Positions 52,301 through 61,298 of a stretch of 64,000 bases of DNA are shown here, in pieces. A model generated the notes under the pieces. That model was not told where the DNA came from and ran no database searches. It was given only the letters and a program-made list of their open reading frames with translations. Origin of the DNA: JANSWP01 sp041941305. Its GTDB lineage: Bacteria > Bacteroidota > Bacteroidia > Chitinophagales > Saprospiraceae. Positions within the stretch are counted from its first letter, which is position 1, and each line of letters starts with the position of its first letter. The position numbers and the translations under genes are program-made. The stretch lies in contig JBGTQJ010000010.1 in NCBI GenBank assembly GCA_041941305.1, positions 62,001 through 126,000 on the forward strand, written 5' to 3'.

Positions 52301-55300
52301 CACTGTGCCGCTTGTTCCATTTAAAGTAATTGTATTTCCCGAAATTGTCGCAGGACCTGATACAATTGAAAAGGAAACAGGTAGTCCAGAACTTGCCGTA
52401 GCGTTTATCTGAAAAGGAGGGTCAGTAGTAAACTTGTCTGAAATAGGTCCAAAAGTGATAGTTTGATTCAGCAATCCTCCACTATTTACGGTAAATGCTC
52501 TTTCTACATCTGGTGCAGCATTGTATTGGCCGTTTCCTGATTGGCTGGCCCTGACAATAACAATCCCAGGATTGCCATCCAAAGTTATTTGATTACCGGA
52601 AACAGTTGCTGGACCAGTGACAATACTAAAACTAACAGGTAAGCCTGAACTTGCAGTTGCACTTATGCTAAAAGGCGGATCCGTAGTATTCTTATCTGCT
52701 AAACTTCCAAATGCAATGGTTTGTTCCTGTGTTCCACCAGGAGAAGTAACTGCATCTTGAGGAATGATTTCTCTTGGTTGACTGCTACTCGACCACTCTA
52801 GTTTAGCAACCGCATTTCCACCATTTTCATAATATTCCATTTCCAATGGGACAGACTGACCAGCCGTCAAATTAATAGTCCCAGAGTGGGTAGTGGCTCC
52901 TTGATCTACCCATTCATCAACAATTAATTGATTGTCAATCCATAACCTAACACCGTCATCTGTCGTGGTGTAAAAAGTATATTGCTCTGAAAAAGAAGGG
53001 CTTAAGTCTGCTTCCCATCTGATTGAAAAAGTATTTGCACCAATTGAAGGATCCGGGGAGCCTCCTCCCCAGTCAAAATCTATGCTTGCATCGGTTCTTT
53101 GCAAAACCTGATTGGTCAAATTAATATTGTTGAAATAGGTACCAGAAAAACCCAATCCTCCCGCAATAACTGGGGCAATTTGAAAACTTCTTTCAACTGG
53201 TTCTGCTGGTGCAAAAGTGCCATTACCAGGTTGAGTTGCCCGAATAGTCACTGTTCCTGGAGTTCCTAACAAAGTGACTGTACTTCCCGAAATTGTAGCG
53301 GGGCCTTCTACCACCCAAAATGCAACTGGCAGACCTGAACTTGCAGATGCATTTAAATTGAAGGGCAAATCGGTAGTATTCTTATCAGGGATATTGTTAA
53401 AGGAAATGGTTTGTGAGTTTCCAGAGCAATTGGGGAAAATTTGTTTTTTGAAGGTAGAAGATAGTCCTTCTGGATCACTAACCGTTAGCATTACTTCATA
53501 CCAATACGTTGCTCCAGTGCATCCAATAGGTGATAAAGTGGAGCTGGTTGAAGGATTGTTATCTATAGGTTCTGCATGATTGTGGTCGTTGTGATAAAGG
53601 GCAGTTTGCCAGGCAAAAGTGAGTTGCCCCTGGGTATGTTCAGCATCGTTTACATTGGCAGTTAAACTGAGAACTGCACCCGTATTTGGGTTGAAGGTAT
53701 CTGTATTGTCTATACTGGTGGATACAATATTGGGGGGAGTGTTATTGAGAAAAATTTGAAGACTGGTCTGGTCTGTTTGACTTTGATTATCAGTGACTGT
53801 TAGGGTAACATTGTAGGTCGTTAAACTTGCATTTGAAAAAATATGAGCAGGATTGGAAGCAGTACTTGTATTTCCATCTCCAAAATCCCAAAAGTAACTC
53901 AATTGACCTCTTTCTGGGTCGTAGGATTGATCCCCCGTAAATTCGACAACTAAAGGACTAGAACCGTAATTAACATTTGCAGAAGCCCTAGCTTTCGGCG
54001 GTAAATTGCCACTTCCAACGTATTCTACATACCTTATTTCACTAGGATAGGAGACATAATACAAGCCTCCTGTTATCGGATGTGTCCCCAAATGAACAAC
54101 AGGTCCTGTATTATTCATAAATTCTCGAACCTCAAGCGGATTGTGATTGCCATCAAAAACAAAATTTCGGATCCAGCCCTGGCTGTAGTCGGCATGGAAG
54201 TAGGTATTTTGCCACATACCAGGAAAATCTGTTCCTGTATACCAAACACCTCCAGTAGAAGCATTACCATTAAATTCACTTCCCGGAAGTTGGGGAGAAC
54301 CTACTGTCACTATTGAACCTCCGGCGATAACTCCTCTGGCACTTGGATTTGAGCCATGCCGAAAATCAATTTTTGGGCGTTCGTGTGTTGTAGGTGCATA
54401 TGTAGGGTTGTTATATCCAGGCATATGTGTAATGCCTTCATATTTTGGCCAACCAAAATTTTGACCTGGTGCAGAAACGACATTTAGATCCTCCCAGATA
54501 CCCCATCCTACATCTCCAAAATAGAATGCCCCCGGATCTGCATCAGCAGGATCATGGGAACCTGTATTTGGCTTCCGAACCATTCGATAGGGGTTTCTGA
54601 CCCCCAATGACCAGGTTCTGGATTGTGGAGAACGAGGATTATTGGAATCGTAAAAGGGGTTAGATGGCAAACCGTCACCAGTCATAGGGTCAAGTCGGAA
54701 AAGCTTACCATTATGAGAATCTAAAATCTGACATCTGTAGGCTCCAATATTTTCTTCAGGTGTTATGATACCATCAGCTAAGGCTTGTGCATAATAGGTT
54801 TCACTGGCAGAACCTTGATCCGTAGAACTGTAACTCGCTCCATCTCCCATACAGACTAACAAAGTGCCATCCTCACCAAAAACTACAGATCCAACTCCAT
54901 GGGATTCATGTAAGATTGGCATCCCTGTTTCCTTGGTTTCTCCCAACAATACCTGGCGACTCCCAGCAAGCGTTGTCGTAAAATTGGTATTGACATCTGC
55001 CTGGTATCGGGTTACACGTCCAATTGTTGCATCGAAATAATCATTGGTATTGGGATTATAGGAAGGTGTCCCAAAATTTAAGAGGTGATGTCGGTCTACA
55101 ACATAATTCAAGTAATAATATCCATTGGTCAAAAAGTTGGGATCAAGGGCAAAGCCCAACAATCCAAAATCTCGCCAATTGCCCACCTCATCTGAAATAT
55201 CCAGTAAAGGATTTGTTGATTTTTCTCCATTTTCCACAATCCATACGGTTCCCCTTTTTTCCCAAACGAACATTCTTCCATTGGCGTCAAAAGTAAACCC

Positions 55301-55480
55301 AACGACATTGGTCCATCCCCCGAGGAATAAGTTATCGGTAAACCCAGCTGGTTGCGCGTAGGATTTGTTTGAACAGGTGAAAAGTAAACTACATAATAAT
55401 GCTATTACCAAAGGGGAAAGACATTTTTGGTAATTTTCTTTGGTGAACAAGATGTCACCCCAGGCTGAAAAAGGATTCAT
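49376..55480 (-). CDS. giant PQQ-dependent sugar dehydrogenase with PKD, PA14 and DUF11 modules, T9SS type A sorted
   Basis: Exported protein of 2034 residues with a long-n-region signal peptide ending 'NKSYAQ'. A glucose/sorbosone dehydrogenase propeller spans about 45-490 ('FGEDGTLLVCMGDGASYSST', 'DSHNGKLFRLDP', 'LGVRNPYRMV', 'GQNFGWPKYEG'). A PKD domain (about 497-580), an Ig-like region, a PA14 sugar-binding-type domain (about 773-910), seven repeats of an Ig-like unit that opens 'NQTITFGPISDKFTTDPPF', three DUF11-like domains (about 1093-1217, 1403-1533, 1713-1840) each closed by 'DSDSTPDNGSCCTANEDDE' or a close variant, and a type A tail ('DFKIFPNPANNYVDVSL') follow. The catalytic domain oxidises sugars using PQQ; the rest is probably for surface binding. 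Confidence 0.9.
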   Translation of the reverse strand: MNPFSAWGDILFTKENYQKCLSPLVIALLCSLLFTCSNKSYAQPAGFTDNLFLGGWTNVVGFTFDANGRMFVWEKRGTVWIVENGEKSTNPLLDISDEVGNWRDFGLLGFALDPNFLTNGYYYLNYVVDRHHLLNFGTPSYNPNTNDYFDATIGRVTRYQADVNTNFTTTLAGSRQVLLGETKETGMPILHESHGVGSVVFGEDGTLLVCMGDGASYSSTDQGSASETYYAQALADGIITPEENIGAYRCQILDSHNGKLFRLDPMTGDGLPSNPFYDSNNPRSPQSRTWSLGVRNPYRMVRKPNTGSHDPADADPGAFYFGDVGWGIWEDLNVVSAPGQNFGWPKYEGITHMPGYNNPTYAPTTHERPKIDFRHGSNPSARGVIAGGSIVTVGSPQLPGSEFNGNASTGGVWYTGTDFPGMWQNTYFHADYSQGWIRNFVFDGNHNPLEVREFMNNTGPVVHLGTHPITGGLYYVSYPSEIRYVEYVGSGNLPPKARASANVNYGSSPLVVEFTGDQSYDPERGQLSYFWDFGDGNTSTASNPAHIFSNASLTTYNVTLTVTDNQSQTDQTSLQIFLNNTPPNIVSTSIDNTDTFNPNTGAVLSLTANVNDAEHTQGQLTFAWQTALYHNDHNHAEPIDNNPSTSSTLSPIGCTGATYWYEVMLTVSDPEGLSSTFKKQIFPNCSGNSQTISFNNIPDKNTTDLPFNLNASASSGLPVAFWVVEGPATISGSTVTLLGTPGTVTIRATQPGNGTFAPAEPVERSFQIAPVIAGGLGFSGTYFNNINLTNQVLQRTDASIDFDWGGGSPDPSIGANTFSIRWEADLSPSFSEQYTFYTTTDDGVRLWIDNQLIVDEWVDQGATTHSGTINLTAGQSVPLEMEYYENGGNAVAKLEWSSSSQPREIIPQDAVTSPGGTQEQTIAFGSLADKNTTDPPFSISATASSGLPVSFSIVTGPATVSGNQITLDGNPGIVIVRASQSGNGQYNAAPDVERAFTVNSGGLLNQTITFGPISDKFTTDPPFQINATASSGLPVSFSIVSGPATISGNTITLNGTSGTVLVRASQGGDAQYNPAPDVDQTFNVSVQGGSDIDLELSMSANPPDPTIWGNFTVTAKITNTSSNQATGIVLEFPKPAEVVFTGGNEFTVTQGSFNPFTNQEWNVGTLAPGANATLEMNFFLLSSDPFFIFGEVIATNETDTDSSPNNGSCCTANEDDEAAIPIPDIGPQNQTINFPIIPNKESDDPPFSISASATSGLPVTFAIISGPASISGNTITLTGTTGLVTVRASQAGNAQWNPAPDVDRVFNVADPGLEDQTIAFSNIPNKIITDPPFMLNATASSGLPVSFEIISGPATINNDILTLDGLPGSVMVRASQPGNAQYNPAPDVDRTFQVNNPPGQDDIDLELSMATSNQTPTPFSVFTITTTVTNNSSNDATNVEIQFVNPSNTVFTGGNEYTASQGTFNPFGSGIWSVGNIDAGASATLDANLFLLNANSATSYSEVTNASEDDSDSTPDNGSCCTANEDDEVALTVPQVGPQNQSINFPAIPDKESDDPPFQVSASATSGLPVSFSIDSGPATISGNTITLTGALGTVIVRASQGGNVDWNPAPDVTQSFNVNQPGLENQTITFDPIPNKITTDPPFQITASASSGLPVTFSLDSGPASIAGDIVTLDGNQGTVVIRASQAGDAQYNPAPDVTQSFSVSPPAGANDIDLEVTLNANKSDLDIWTNTTFTITITNNGNVGASGVVIDVPIPTGLAYTNALPDKGSYNIFFNTWNVGDLDVGESTNLDMVLFVLQNSTALDYYVQVSGANENDSDSTPGNGSCCTPNEDDEAVWTLQVPGQALYASEGIVFSFFAEPKGSLAKLMWVVNTGSHIDQFFIERSSNGYDYQRIMTRTNEEPNDYFMTYRDIDLLPNPGINYYRIVQELHDGSLAFSNVQYLEFPKDLEDFKIFPNPANNYVDVSLRPIIGKKVELKIVDRLGRELHSKFLESVPFQPYRIDLSEFQDGYYVVLILGEGRRAVVKKLIINRL

Positions 55481-56022
55481 AGTATTTGTTTTGTTTCAAA
55501 TTGGGGGCTGATTTTTTGTTGATATTTTAGGTTAAAAAGTATTAATTTTTGATTTCTAAATTTCGGCTCCTTTTATAGAAGTCTTTCTTATTCAACTGTA
55601 CTAAATATTTGGAAGAAATCTTTCTCAAATAGCAGTTATGAGAAAATTATAAAACCAGTAATAATTAAATGGATTTTTTTCGTGAGGTAAGACCGATAAG
55701 TAGACGTGAAGATAGAAAAACGAAATGAAGTGCAATAAAAAAGCCCGACAATTTTTCTGCCGGGCAGGGTTTTAGGTGTTCTAATATTTTGCTAAAGTTA
55801 GTGTTTTTTTTTAAAGGGATGGTTTCTTCACAAAAAATCCATGATAATAGATAGGGGTTATTGCAAAGTGAACACATCATTAAACCAAAACGGAATTTTT
55901 ACTTGTAACTCACAAATCGATAAATTCGTCCATCATAAGGGAAGCTTTATCCATCAAATACTGCTCAAAAAGGATGGCTTTTCTTTCTTCATGCATTATT
56001 TTGAGAATTCACCTGATTGTAC
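55481..56022. other. intergenic region before the efflux locus
   Basis: In these 542 bases a hairpin with arms GCCCG (55743-55747) and CGGGC (55761-55765), next to a run of As, would act as a terminator on the minus strand, though no minus gene lies to its right. A 61-codon plus frame (55841-56026) overlaps the next start but has no supporting feature. No promoter was recognised. Confidence 0.4.
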
Positions 56023-56712
56023 ATGATTCGACTAAGTAATATTCGTAAAGCCTATAAGACTGATTTTAATACTCTTGAGGTTCTCAAAGGCATAGACCTC
56101 AATATAGAAGCCGGAGATTTTGTATCAATTATGGGCTCTTCTGGTTCCGGCAAATCTACTCTTTTAAATATTATTGGCATCCTGGATGAATATGATAGTG
56201 GGGACTACTATCTGGATGGCACGCATATGAAAAACCTTTCAGCAACACAGGCGGCATACTACCGCAATCGATTTCTTGGCTTTGTTTTCCAATCATTCAA
56301 TTTATTACCATTTAAGAACGCAGCCGAGAATGTTGCCCTACCGCTATATTATCAAAAGATTGAAAGAAAAAAAAGAATTGAAATAGCTACAGAATACCTA
56401 GACAGAGTTGGGCTAAAAGAATGGGCACATCATTACCCAACACAACTTTCAGGAGGACAACAACAAAGAGTTGCTATAGCAAGAGCCTTAGTAGCCCAAC
56501 CTAAAGTAATTTTAGCAGATGAACCCACAGGAGCGCTGGATTCTTCAACTTCAGAAGAAGTCATGAGCATTTTCCAGGAGGTAAACGATCAGGGTATCAC
56601 AGTTTTGATTGTTACACACGAAAATGACATTGCACATATGACCAAGAGGATTATTCGCCTGTACGATGGAGTAATAGGGACAAGCGAAGCCCTCACAGTT
56701 AATACTAAGTAA
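56023..56712 (+). CDS. ABC transporter ATP-binding protein, MacB/LolD type
   Basis: A 229-residue ATPase from the ATG at 56023 (a TTG two codons earlier is less likely). Walker A 'GSSGSGKST', Q-loop 'FVFQSFNLLPFKNAAENV', signature 'LSGGQQQRVAIARAL', Walker B 'VILADEPTGALDS' and the H-loop His in 'VLIVTHE' are all intact. The family powers mechanotransmission-type ABC exporters such as MacB or Lol. Two permease genes and a periplasmic adaptor follow, so it heads a tripartite efflux or export locus. Confidence 0.95.
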   Translation: MIRLSNIRKAYKTDFNTLEVLKGIDLNIEAGDFVSIMGSSGSGKSTLLNIIGILDEYDSGDYYLDGTHMKNLSATQAAYYRNRFLGFVFQSFNLLPFKNAAENVALPLYYQKIERKKRIEIATEYLDRVGLKEWAHHYPTQLSGGQQQRVAIARALVAQPKVILADEPTGALDSSTSEEVMSIFQEVNDQGITVLIVTHENDIAHMTKRIIRLYDGVIGTSEALTVNTK

Positions 56713-56759
56713 CAGCGTTATTTATTCATAATTTCATTATTCATTCTTTCATTAAAAAA

Positions 56760-58004
56760 ATGTTCGATTACGATAGATGGCAAGAAATATTTGAATCACT
56801 AGGCAGACATAAGCTTAGAACCTTAGCAACTGCACTGGCAGTATGGTGGGGTATTTTTATGCTTGTATTATTGTTGGGCGCCGGGAATGGTTTGCAAAAT
56901 AGCTTCGAGAGAGACTTTGGAGATGATGCATTAAATAGTATTTGGATTTGGCCTGAGCGAACCACAATGGAGTATAAAGGATTCAAACCTGGGAGGTGGA
57001 TAGAATTTAAAAATGAAGATTTTGAGGTTTTGAAAACAAAAGTAGAAGGAATTGATAAAATTACAGGAAGATACTATATCCCATCAAGTTATTTGGCAGA
57101 GTACAAGGGAAAGGCACTCCCATTTAGTACCAGAGCTACTCATCCTGATCATCTTTATTTGGAAAACACAATTATTACAAAGGGCCGTTATCTGAATGAA
57201 ACAGATATGGATGAATATAGAAAGGTTTGTGCAATTGGGAAAATAGTTAAAGAAGAACTGATGGGAAAGGATGTCGATCCCATCGGAGAATACATCAATC
57301 TTCATGGTGTAAAATTTAAAGTAGTTGGTGAATACATTGATGAGGGACATGAGAATGAAATGAAACGAATTTACATTCCCATTACCACTGCACAAAGGGT
57401 TTTTGTGGGAAGGGATGAAATCAATAATTTGATGGTCACCGTTGGAGATGCAACAGAAAAGCAATCTCAAAAAATAGCCGAAAATATCAGGACTGAATTA
57501 GCGGCGCTTCACAACTTCTCTCCACAGGACAAGCAGGCGGTCTATATCAGAAGTAACTTGAGTGAGTATAAGAAATTTAATATGATTTTCACAGGGATTA
57601 AATTCTTTATTTGGATTGTTGGAATCGGAAGTATCATAGCCGGGGTTGTAGGGGTAAGCAATATTATGTTGATTACTGTAAAAGACAGAACAAAAGAAAT
57701 AGGTGTTCGAAAAGCGATGGGAGCTACTCCTAAGTCCATTGTGATGATGATTATGCAGGAGTCATTGTTCTTAACAGGTGTAGCAGGTTATTTCGGATTA
57801 ATTTCAGGATTTGCTGTCGTCTATGGTTTGGATCAGGCGCTAATAGCGTCAGGGGCAGAAATTGAATTTTTCTATAATCCCCAAGTTGATTTTACCAGTG
57901 TGGTTTTAGCACTGATTTTTCTGGTAGTCTGTGGTACTTTGGCAGGACTCATACCGGCTATGCAAGCTGCTAAGGTAAACCCTGTAGAAGCTATGCGACA
58001 GTAG
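56760..58004 (+). CDS. MacB-type ABC transporter permease 1
   Basis: A 414-residue membrane protein. A first helix (about 19-41, 'TALAVWWGIFMLVLLLGAGN') is followed by a large periplasmic MacB core domain (about 45-270) and three C-terminal FtsX helices (about 280-305, 335-355, 380-402). The FtsX motif 'VKDRTKEIGVRKAMGATPKS' and the closing 'IPAMQAAKVNPVEAM' are standard. It starts 47 bases after the ATPase stop and shares about one third of its residues by eye with the second permease, which suggests a heterodimer. Confidence 0.93.
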   Translation: MFDYDRWQEIFESLGRHKLRTLATALAVWWGIFMLVLLLGAGNGLQNSFERDFGDDALNSIWIWPERTTMEYKGFKPGRWIEFKNEDFEVLKTKVEGIDKITGRYYIPSSYLAEYKGKALPFSTRATHPDHLYLENTIITKGRYLNETDMDEYRKVCAIGKIVKEELMGKDVDPIGEYINLHGVKFKVVGEYIDEGHENEMKRIYIPITTAQRVFVGRDEINNLMVTVGDATEKQSQKIAENIRTELAALHNFSPQDKQAVYIRSNLSEYKKFNMIFTGIKFFIWIVGIGSIIAGVVGVSNIMLITVKDRTKEIGVRKAMGATPKSIVMMIMQESLFLTGVAGYFGLISGFAVVYGLDQALIASGAEIEFFYNPQVDFTSVVLALIFLVVCGTLAGLIPAMQAAKVNPVEAMRQ

Positions 58005-58446
58005 TTTTAATGAAGGAATGGGAACATGAATCCCGAATATTGGCAATAAAAACCTTTTGTTTGTCTTTTACTTAATCTTTTGATATTCAATTTGTTGCGG
58101 CCTGCGAGTTACGAGTTTGACCAACCCGCAACTCGCACCTCGTAACAAAAATACATTACATAGTGAGTTGAAATTCAGTGATTTAAGAAATAATCTAAAA
58201 ATTCAGCTTGCCCCTTTGGGCCAGGGGTGATTGGTTCTAAAAATATGCTCTGTGATTTTTTTCAAATTCAAGTTCAAGACCAAGTTCAAGCCCAAGAATT
58301 GAAATTGAACTTGGTCTTGAACTTGAACTTTCAGGAATTTAGAAGAAAAAAACCTGCATAATCCTTTAGCACATCATGAAAATAATAGAACCAATCAACC
58401 CTGCCTTTGGGGGGATGATTCATATTTTTAATTATTCATTTATAAA
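58005..58446. other. 442-base spacer between the two permease genes
   Basis: It holds two overlapping small palindromes (GTTACGAG 58108-58115/CTCGTAAC 58139-58146 and GCGAGTT 58104-58110/AACTCGC 58130-58136) and a 23-base perfect inverted repeat (58267-58289 with 58305-58327). No gene. The size and content are odd inside what should be an operon. Confidence 0.55.
58267..58327. repeat. 23-base perfect inverted repeat
   Basis: Arms 58267-58289 (core AAGTTCAAGACCAAGTTCAA) and 58305-58327 are exact reverse complements, with a 15-base loop. The arms themselves are built of short TTCAAG units. There is no U-tract, so it may be an mRNA stabiliser or part of a small repeat element rather than a terminator. 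Confidence 0.6.
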
Positions 58447-59694
58447 ATGTTTGATTACGACAAATGGCAGGAAATTTTTAATACCATTAAGCAGAATAAG
58501 TTGCGCACTTTTCTGACAGCATTTGGTGTTTTTTGGGGTATTCTAATGTTGCTCATCCTGATGGGTGCCGGAACGGGATTACAAAATGGGGTTTTTGCCC
58601 TTTTTGGAAGCCATGCCAGAAATGCGCTCTATGTTTGGTCACAAAGAACAACAATGCCTTATATGGGCTTACCGGTAGGAAGGGTATCAAGATTTACCAA
58701 TGATGATATCCAGGCAATAAAGGATGAATTGCCAAACGAAATAGAATACATGTCTCCTCGTCTGTTTGTACCTGCTGGAGAAATTATCCACGGTGATAAA
58801 AATGGAGGTTTTGATGTGAGAGGAGATACACCAGATTTGTTAAATATTGATGCTTTGCGATTGGTCGAGGGGCGTTATTTGAATCAACGGGATTTGGATG
58901 AACGACGGAAAGTTGCGGTAATTGGGAAGAAAGTTAGGACACAATTATATGAAGAAGATGAAGAAGTTATTGGAAGTTATTTAAGAATTAAAGGAACTGA
59001 ATACCTTGTTATTGGGGTCATCAATTCAGACCGAAATGATGAAGATGATGCGGATGAAGATGAAAAAACCATAATCATTCCGCTAAGTACTGCCCAGCAA
59101 ATTACCAACCGACCAAACCGAATTGGCTGGTTTGTATGTACAATTGATAAGAAATATAGTGTAGCGGAAGCCGAAGATAAAATACTGGCTTTACTCAAAA
59201 AGCGACATAAAGTACACCCTGATGATCCCAGAGCATTGGGTTCAGATAATATTGAACAGGAAGTTGCAGAAATAATGACTCTTTTTAAGGGCATTAAATT
59301 TATAGTATGGTTTGTGGGTATTGGGAGTTTATTGTTTGGTATTATAGGAGTGGGAAATATTATGCTGATTATTGTAAAGGATAGGACCAAAGAAATTGGC
59401 ATTAGAAAAGCAATGGGAGCCACTCCTCGATCAATTATCAGTTTAATTTTATTGGAATCGGTATTTATTACGACCATAGCAGGTTATTTGGGTTTGGTTC
59501 AAGGAATTGCAATTGTATATGCTATGAAACTTGCAGCTGGATCTGATACCAATATGTTTCAAAATCCGGAAATCAATTTGGGCGTTGGAATAGGCGCTAC
59601 TTTAATATTAATTATTGCAGGAGCGTTAACAGGATTGGTTCCTGCGATTCAGGCAGCAAATATCAATCCTGTTGATGCTTTGAAAGATGAATAA
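58447..59694 (+). CDS. MacB-type ABC transporter permease 2
   Basis: A 415-residue paralogue of the first permease with the same layout: first helix (about 19-41), periplasmic core, three FtsX helices and 'VKDRTKEIGIRKAMGATPRS' plus 'VPAIQAANINPVDAL'. The N-termini are nearly alike ('MFDYDKWQEIFNTI' and 'MFDYDRWQEIFESL'), so the two genes come from a duplication. Each lacks its own ATPase domain and relies on the gene at 56023. Confidence 0.93.
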   Translation: MFDYDKWQEIFNTIKQNKLRTFLTAFGVFWGILMLLILMGAGTGLQNGVFALFGSHARNALYVWSQRTTMPYMGLPVGRVSRFTNDDIQAIKDELPNEIEYMSPRLFVPAGEIIHGDKNGGFDVRGDTPDLLNIDALRLVEGRYLNQRDLDERRKVAVIGKKVRTQLYEEDEEVIGSYLRIKGTEYLVIGVINSDRNDEDDADEDEKTIIIPLSTAQQITNRPNRIGWFVCTIDKKYSVAEAEDKILALLKKRHKVHPDDPRALGSDNIEQEVAEIMTLFKGIKFIVWFVGIGSLLFGIIGVGNIMLIIVKDRTKEIGIRKAMGATPRSIISLILLESVFITTIAGYLGLVQGIAIVYAMKLAAGSDTNMFQNPEINLGVGIGATLILIIAGALTGLVPAIQAANINPVDALKDE

Positions 59695-59817
59695 ATAGTT
59701 TGGGTTGTAAGGAGAATACTTTGCAACTTGAGTTAAATAGGTTTGGAATTAATGAATTTGGGATCCAGTAAAATGATTACAAAGGCTTAAATTCCAACTC
59801 TCCTGAACACCACAGTT

Positions 59818-61056
59818 ATGAACAAAGGATGTGTAATTGCCCTTGTTTCTGTTTTGGGCATTTTCTCGATTTTATTGGGTGTGTATTTTTACAATCAAAG
59901 TAAAAAGGACCCTTTGGTTCACGAATTCAATAAACCAGAAGTTTTAGATATCGTGAAAAAAACAGTAGCTACTGGCTCAATTAAACCAAGACAAGAAGTC
60001 CAAATCAAACCTCAGGTATCCGGTGTGATTGATGAATTGTTTGTGGAAGCTGGTGAAATTGTAACAAAAGGTCAAAAAATTGCAAAGGTTAAATTGGTTC
60101 CAAGCCAGGTCAATATCAACTCTGCTCAAAATCAGGTGGAATTGGCTCGGATAAGACATGAGGAATCAAAACGAGAGTTGAAACGACAAAAAGAAATCTT
60201 CAGTAAAAAATTGGATGTGGAAGGTGCTAGAGCAAGATTTGTCAATGCCAAACAAGAGGAAGAGCGGAACAAAAATTTATTCGAAAATGGGGTGGTTTCC
60301 GAGCAAGATTACAATGCTATAAAAAGAGATATGGAAATTGCCAAAGCAGATTTTGAAAATGCTGAATTGCTTTCTGGAAATACACTTCAGCAATTTGAGG
60401 CTGAGGTGGATATACGAAATCAGGAATATCAGGCAGCCATCAATAATTTACAATTATTAAAGGAAGGTGCCACCAGGAATTCCCGCCAGGTAAACAATAT
60501 AATCGTTTCCACTGTGGATGGAATGGTGTTGGATGTTCCTTTAGAGGAGGGAGCTTCAGTTATTGAAAGAAATAATTTTAATGAAGGTACCACTATCGCT
60601 TCAGTAGCAGATATGAATTCCTTGATTTTTGAGGGCAATGTTGATGAATCTGATGTTGGAAAACTTCGGGAAGGCATGCCCTTAGAGCTGACAATTGGAG
60701 CTATTGAAGATCAAACTTTTGATGCGACACTTGAATATATAGCCCCAAAAGGGGTTCTGGAAGAAGGAACTGTAAAGTTTGAGGTTCGCGCTGCAATCAA
60801 ACCTACCAGGGACTTTTTCCTTAGGGCAGGTTATAGTGCAAGTGGTGATATCATCCTGGATCAGCGAGATAGTGTTCTGGCTATTAAAGAGCGAGATGTC
60901 ATTTTTGAAGGGGATACCACCTTTGTAGAGATTCGGACCGGAGATCAGGAATTCAAAAAACGTGAAGTTAAATTAGGTCTTTCTGACGGTATATCCATTG
61001 AGGTCGTAAGCGGTGTTGATTCTACAGAGTTGATTAAAGTTCAAAAGAATTTATAG
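59818..61056 (+). CDS. HlyD/MacA-type periplasmic adaptor protein
   Basis: A 412-residue membrane-fusion protein: N-terminal anchor helix (about 5-25), a lipoyl/barrel-sandwich half ('VQIKPQVSGVIDELFVEAGE'), a coiled-coil hairpin (about 100-215), the second barrel-sandwich half ('VDGMVLDVPLEEGASVIERN') and beta-barrel and membrane-proximal domains. It links the inner-membrane permeases to an outer-membrane channel. No TolC-like gene lies next to it in the window, so the channel must be encoded elsewhere. Terminator at 61195-61232. Confidence 0.92.
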   Translation: MNKGCVIALVSVLGIFSILLGVYFYNQSKKDPLVHEFNKPEVLDIVKKTVATGSIKPRQEVQIKPQVSGVIDELFVEAGEIVTKGQKIAKVKLVPSQVNINSAQNQVELARIRHEESKRELKRQKEIFSKKLDVEGARARFVNAKQEEERNKNLFENGVVSEQDYNAIKRDMEIAKADFENAELLSGNTLQQFEAEVDIRNQEYQAAINNLQLLKEGATRNSRQVNNIIVSTVDGMVLDVPLEEGASVIERNNFNEGTTIASVADMNSLIFEGNVDESDVGKLREGMPLELTIGAIEDQTFDATLEYIAPKGVLEEGTVKFEVRAAIKPTRDFFLRAGYSASGDIILDQRDSVLAIKERDVIFEGDTTFVEIRTGDQEFKKREVKLGLSDGISIEVVSGVDSTELIKVQKNL

Positions 61057-61194
61057 AAATCTATCCAATTGGAATTAGAAACAAAAAGGAGCTTAAACAT
61101 TTTTGCTTTATTTGGGTTTCTCATCAATGGATCTTATTCAATTAAATTGTTTTGAATTTTACACCTTGACGAAAAAAAGTCTTCTATATAAATG

Positions 61195-61240
61195 ATGATG
61201 CTAAAATAGGACGTGTACCAATTTAGCATCATTTTATTTT
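61195..61240 (+). terminator. intrinsic terminator of the efflux locus
   Basis: Perfect 11-base arms ATGATGCTAAA (61195-61205) and TTTAGCATCAT (61222-61232), then a T-rich run. Confidence 0.8.
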
Positions 61241-61298
61241 TAGCCATTTGTTACAAAAAATCTCCACCTTTACATTATAAATTAAACCACTAGCGATA

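Noticed and set aside
55343..55480. Lipoprotein signal in the sugar dehydrogenase
   Set aside because: The Cys in 'LLFTCSNKS' lacks a proper lipobox, and a standard signal peptidase site follows at 'SYAQ'.
55841..56026. 61-codon frame whose stop overlaps the start of the ABC ATPase gene
   Set aside because: The overlap looks like translational coupling, but the encoded peptide has no recognisable feature and its upstream region shows no promoter.
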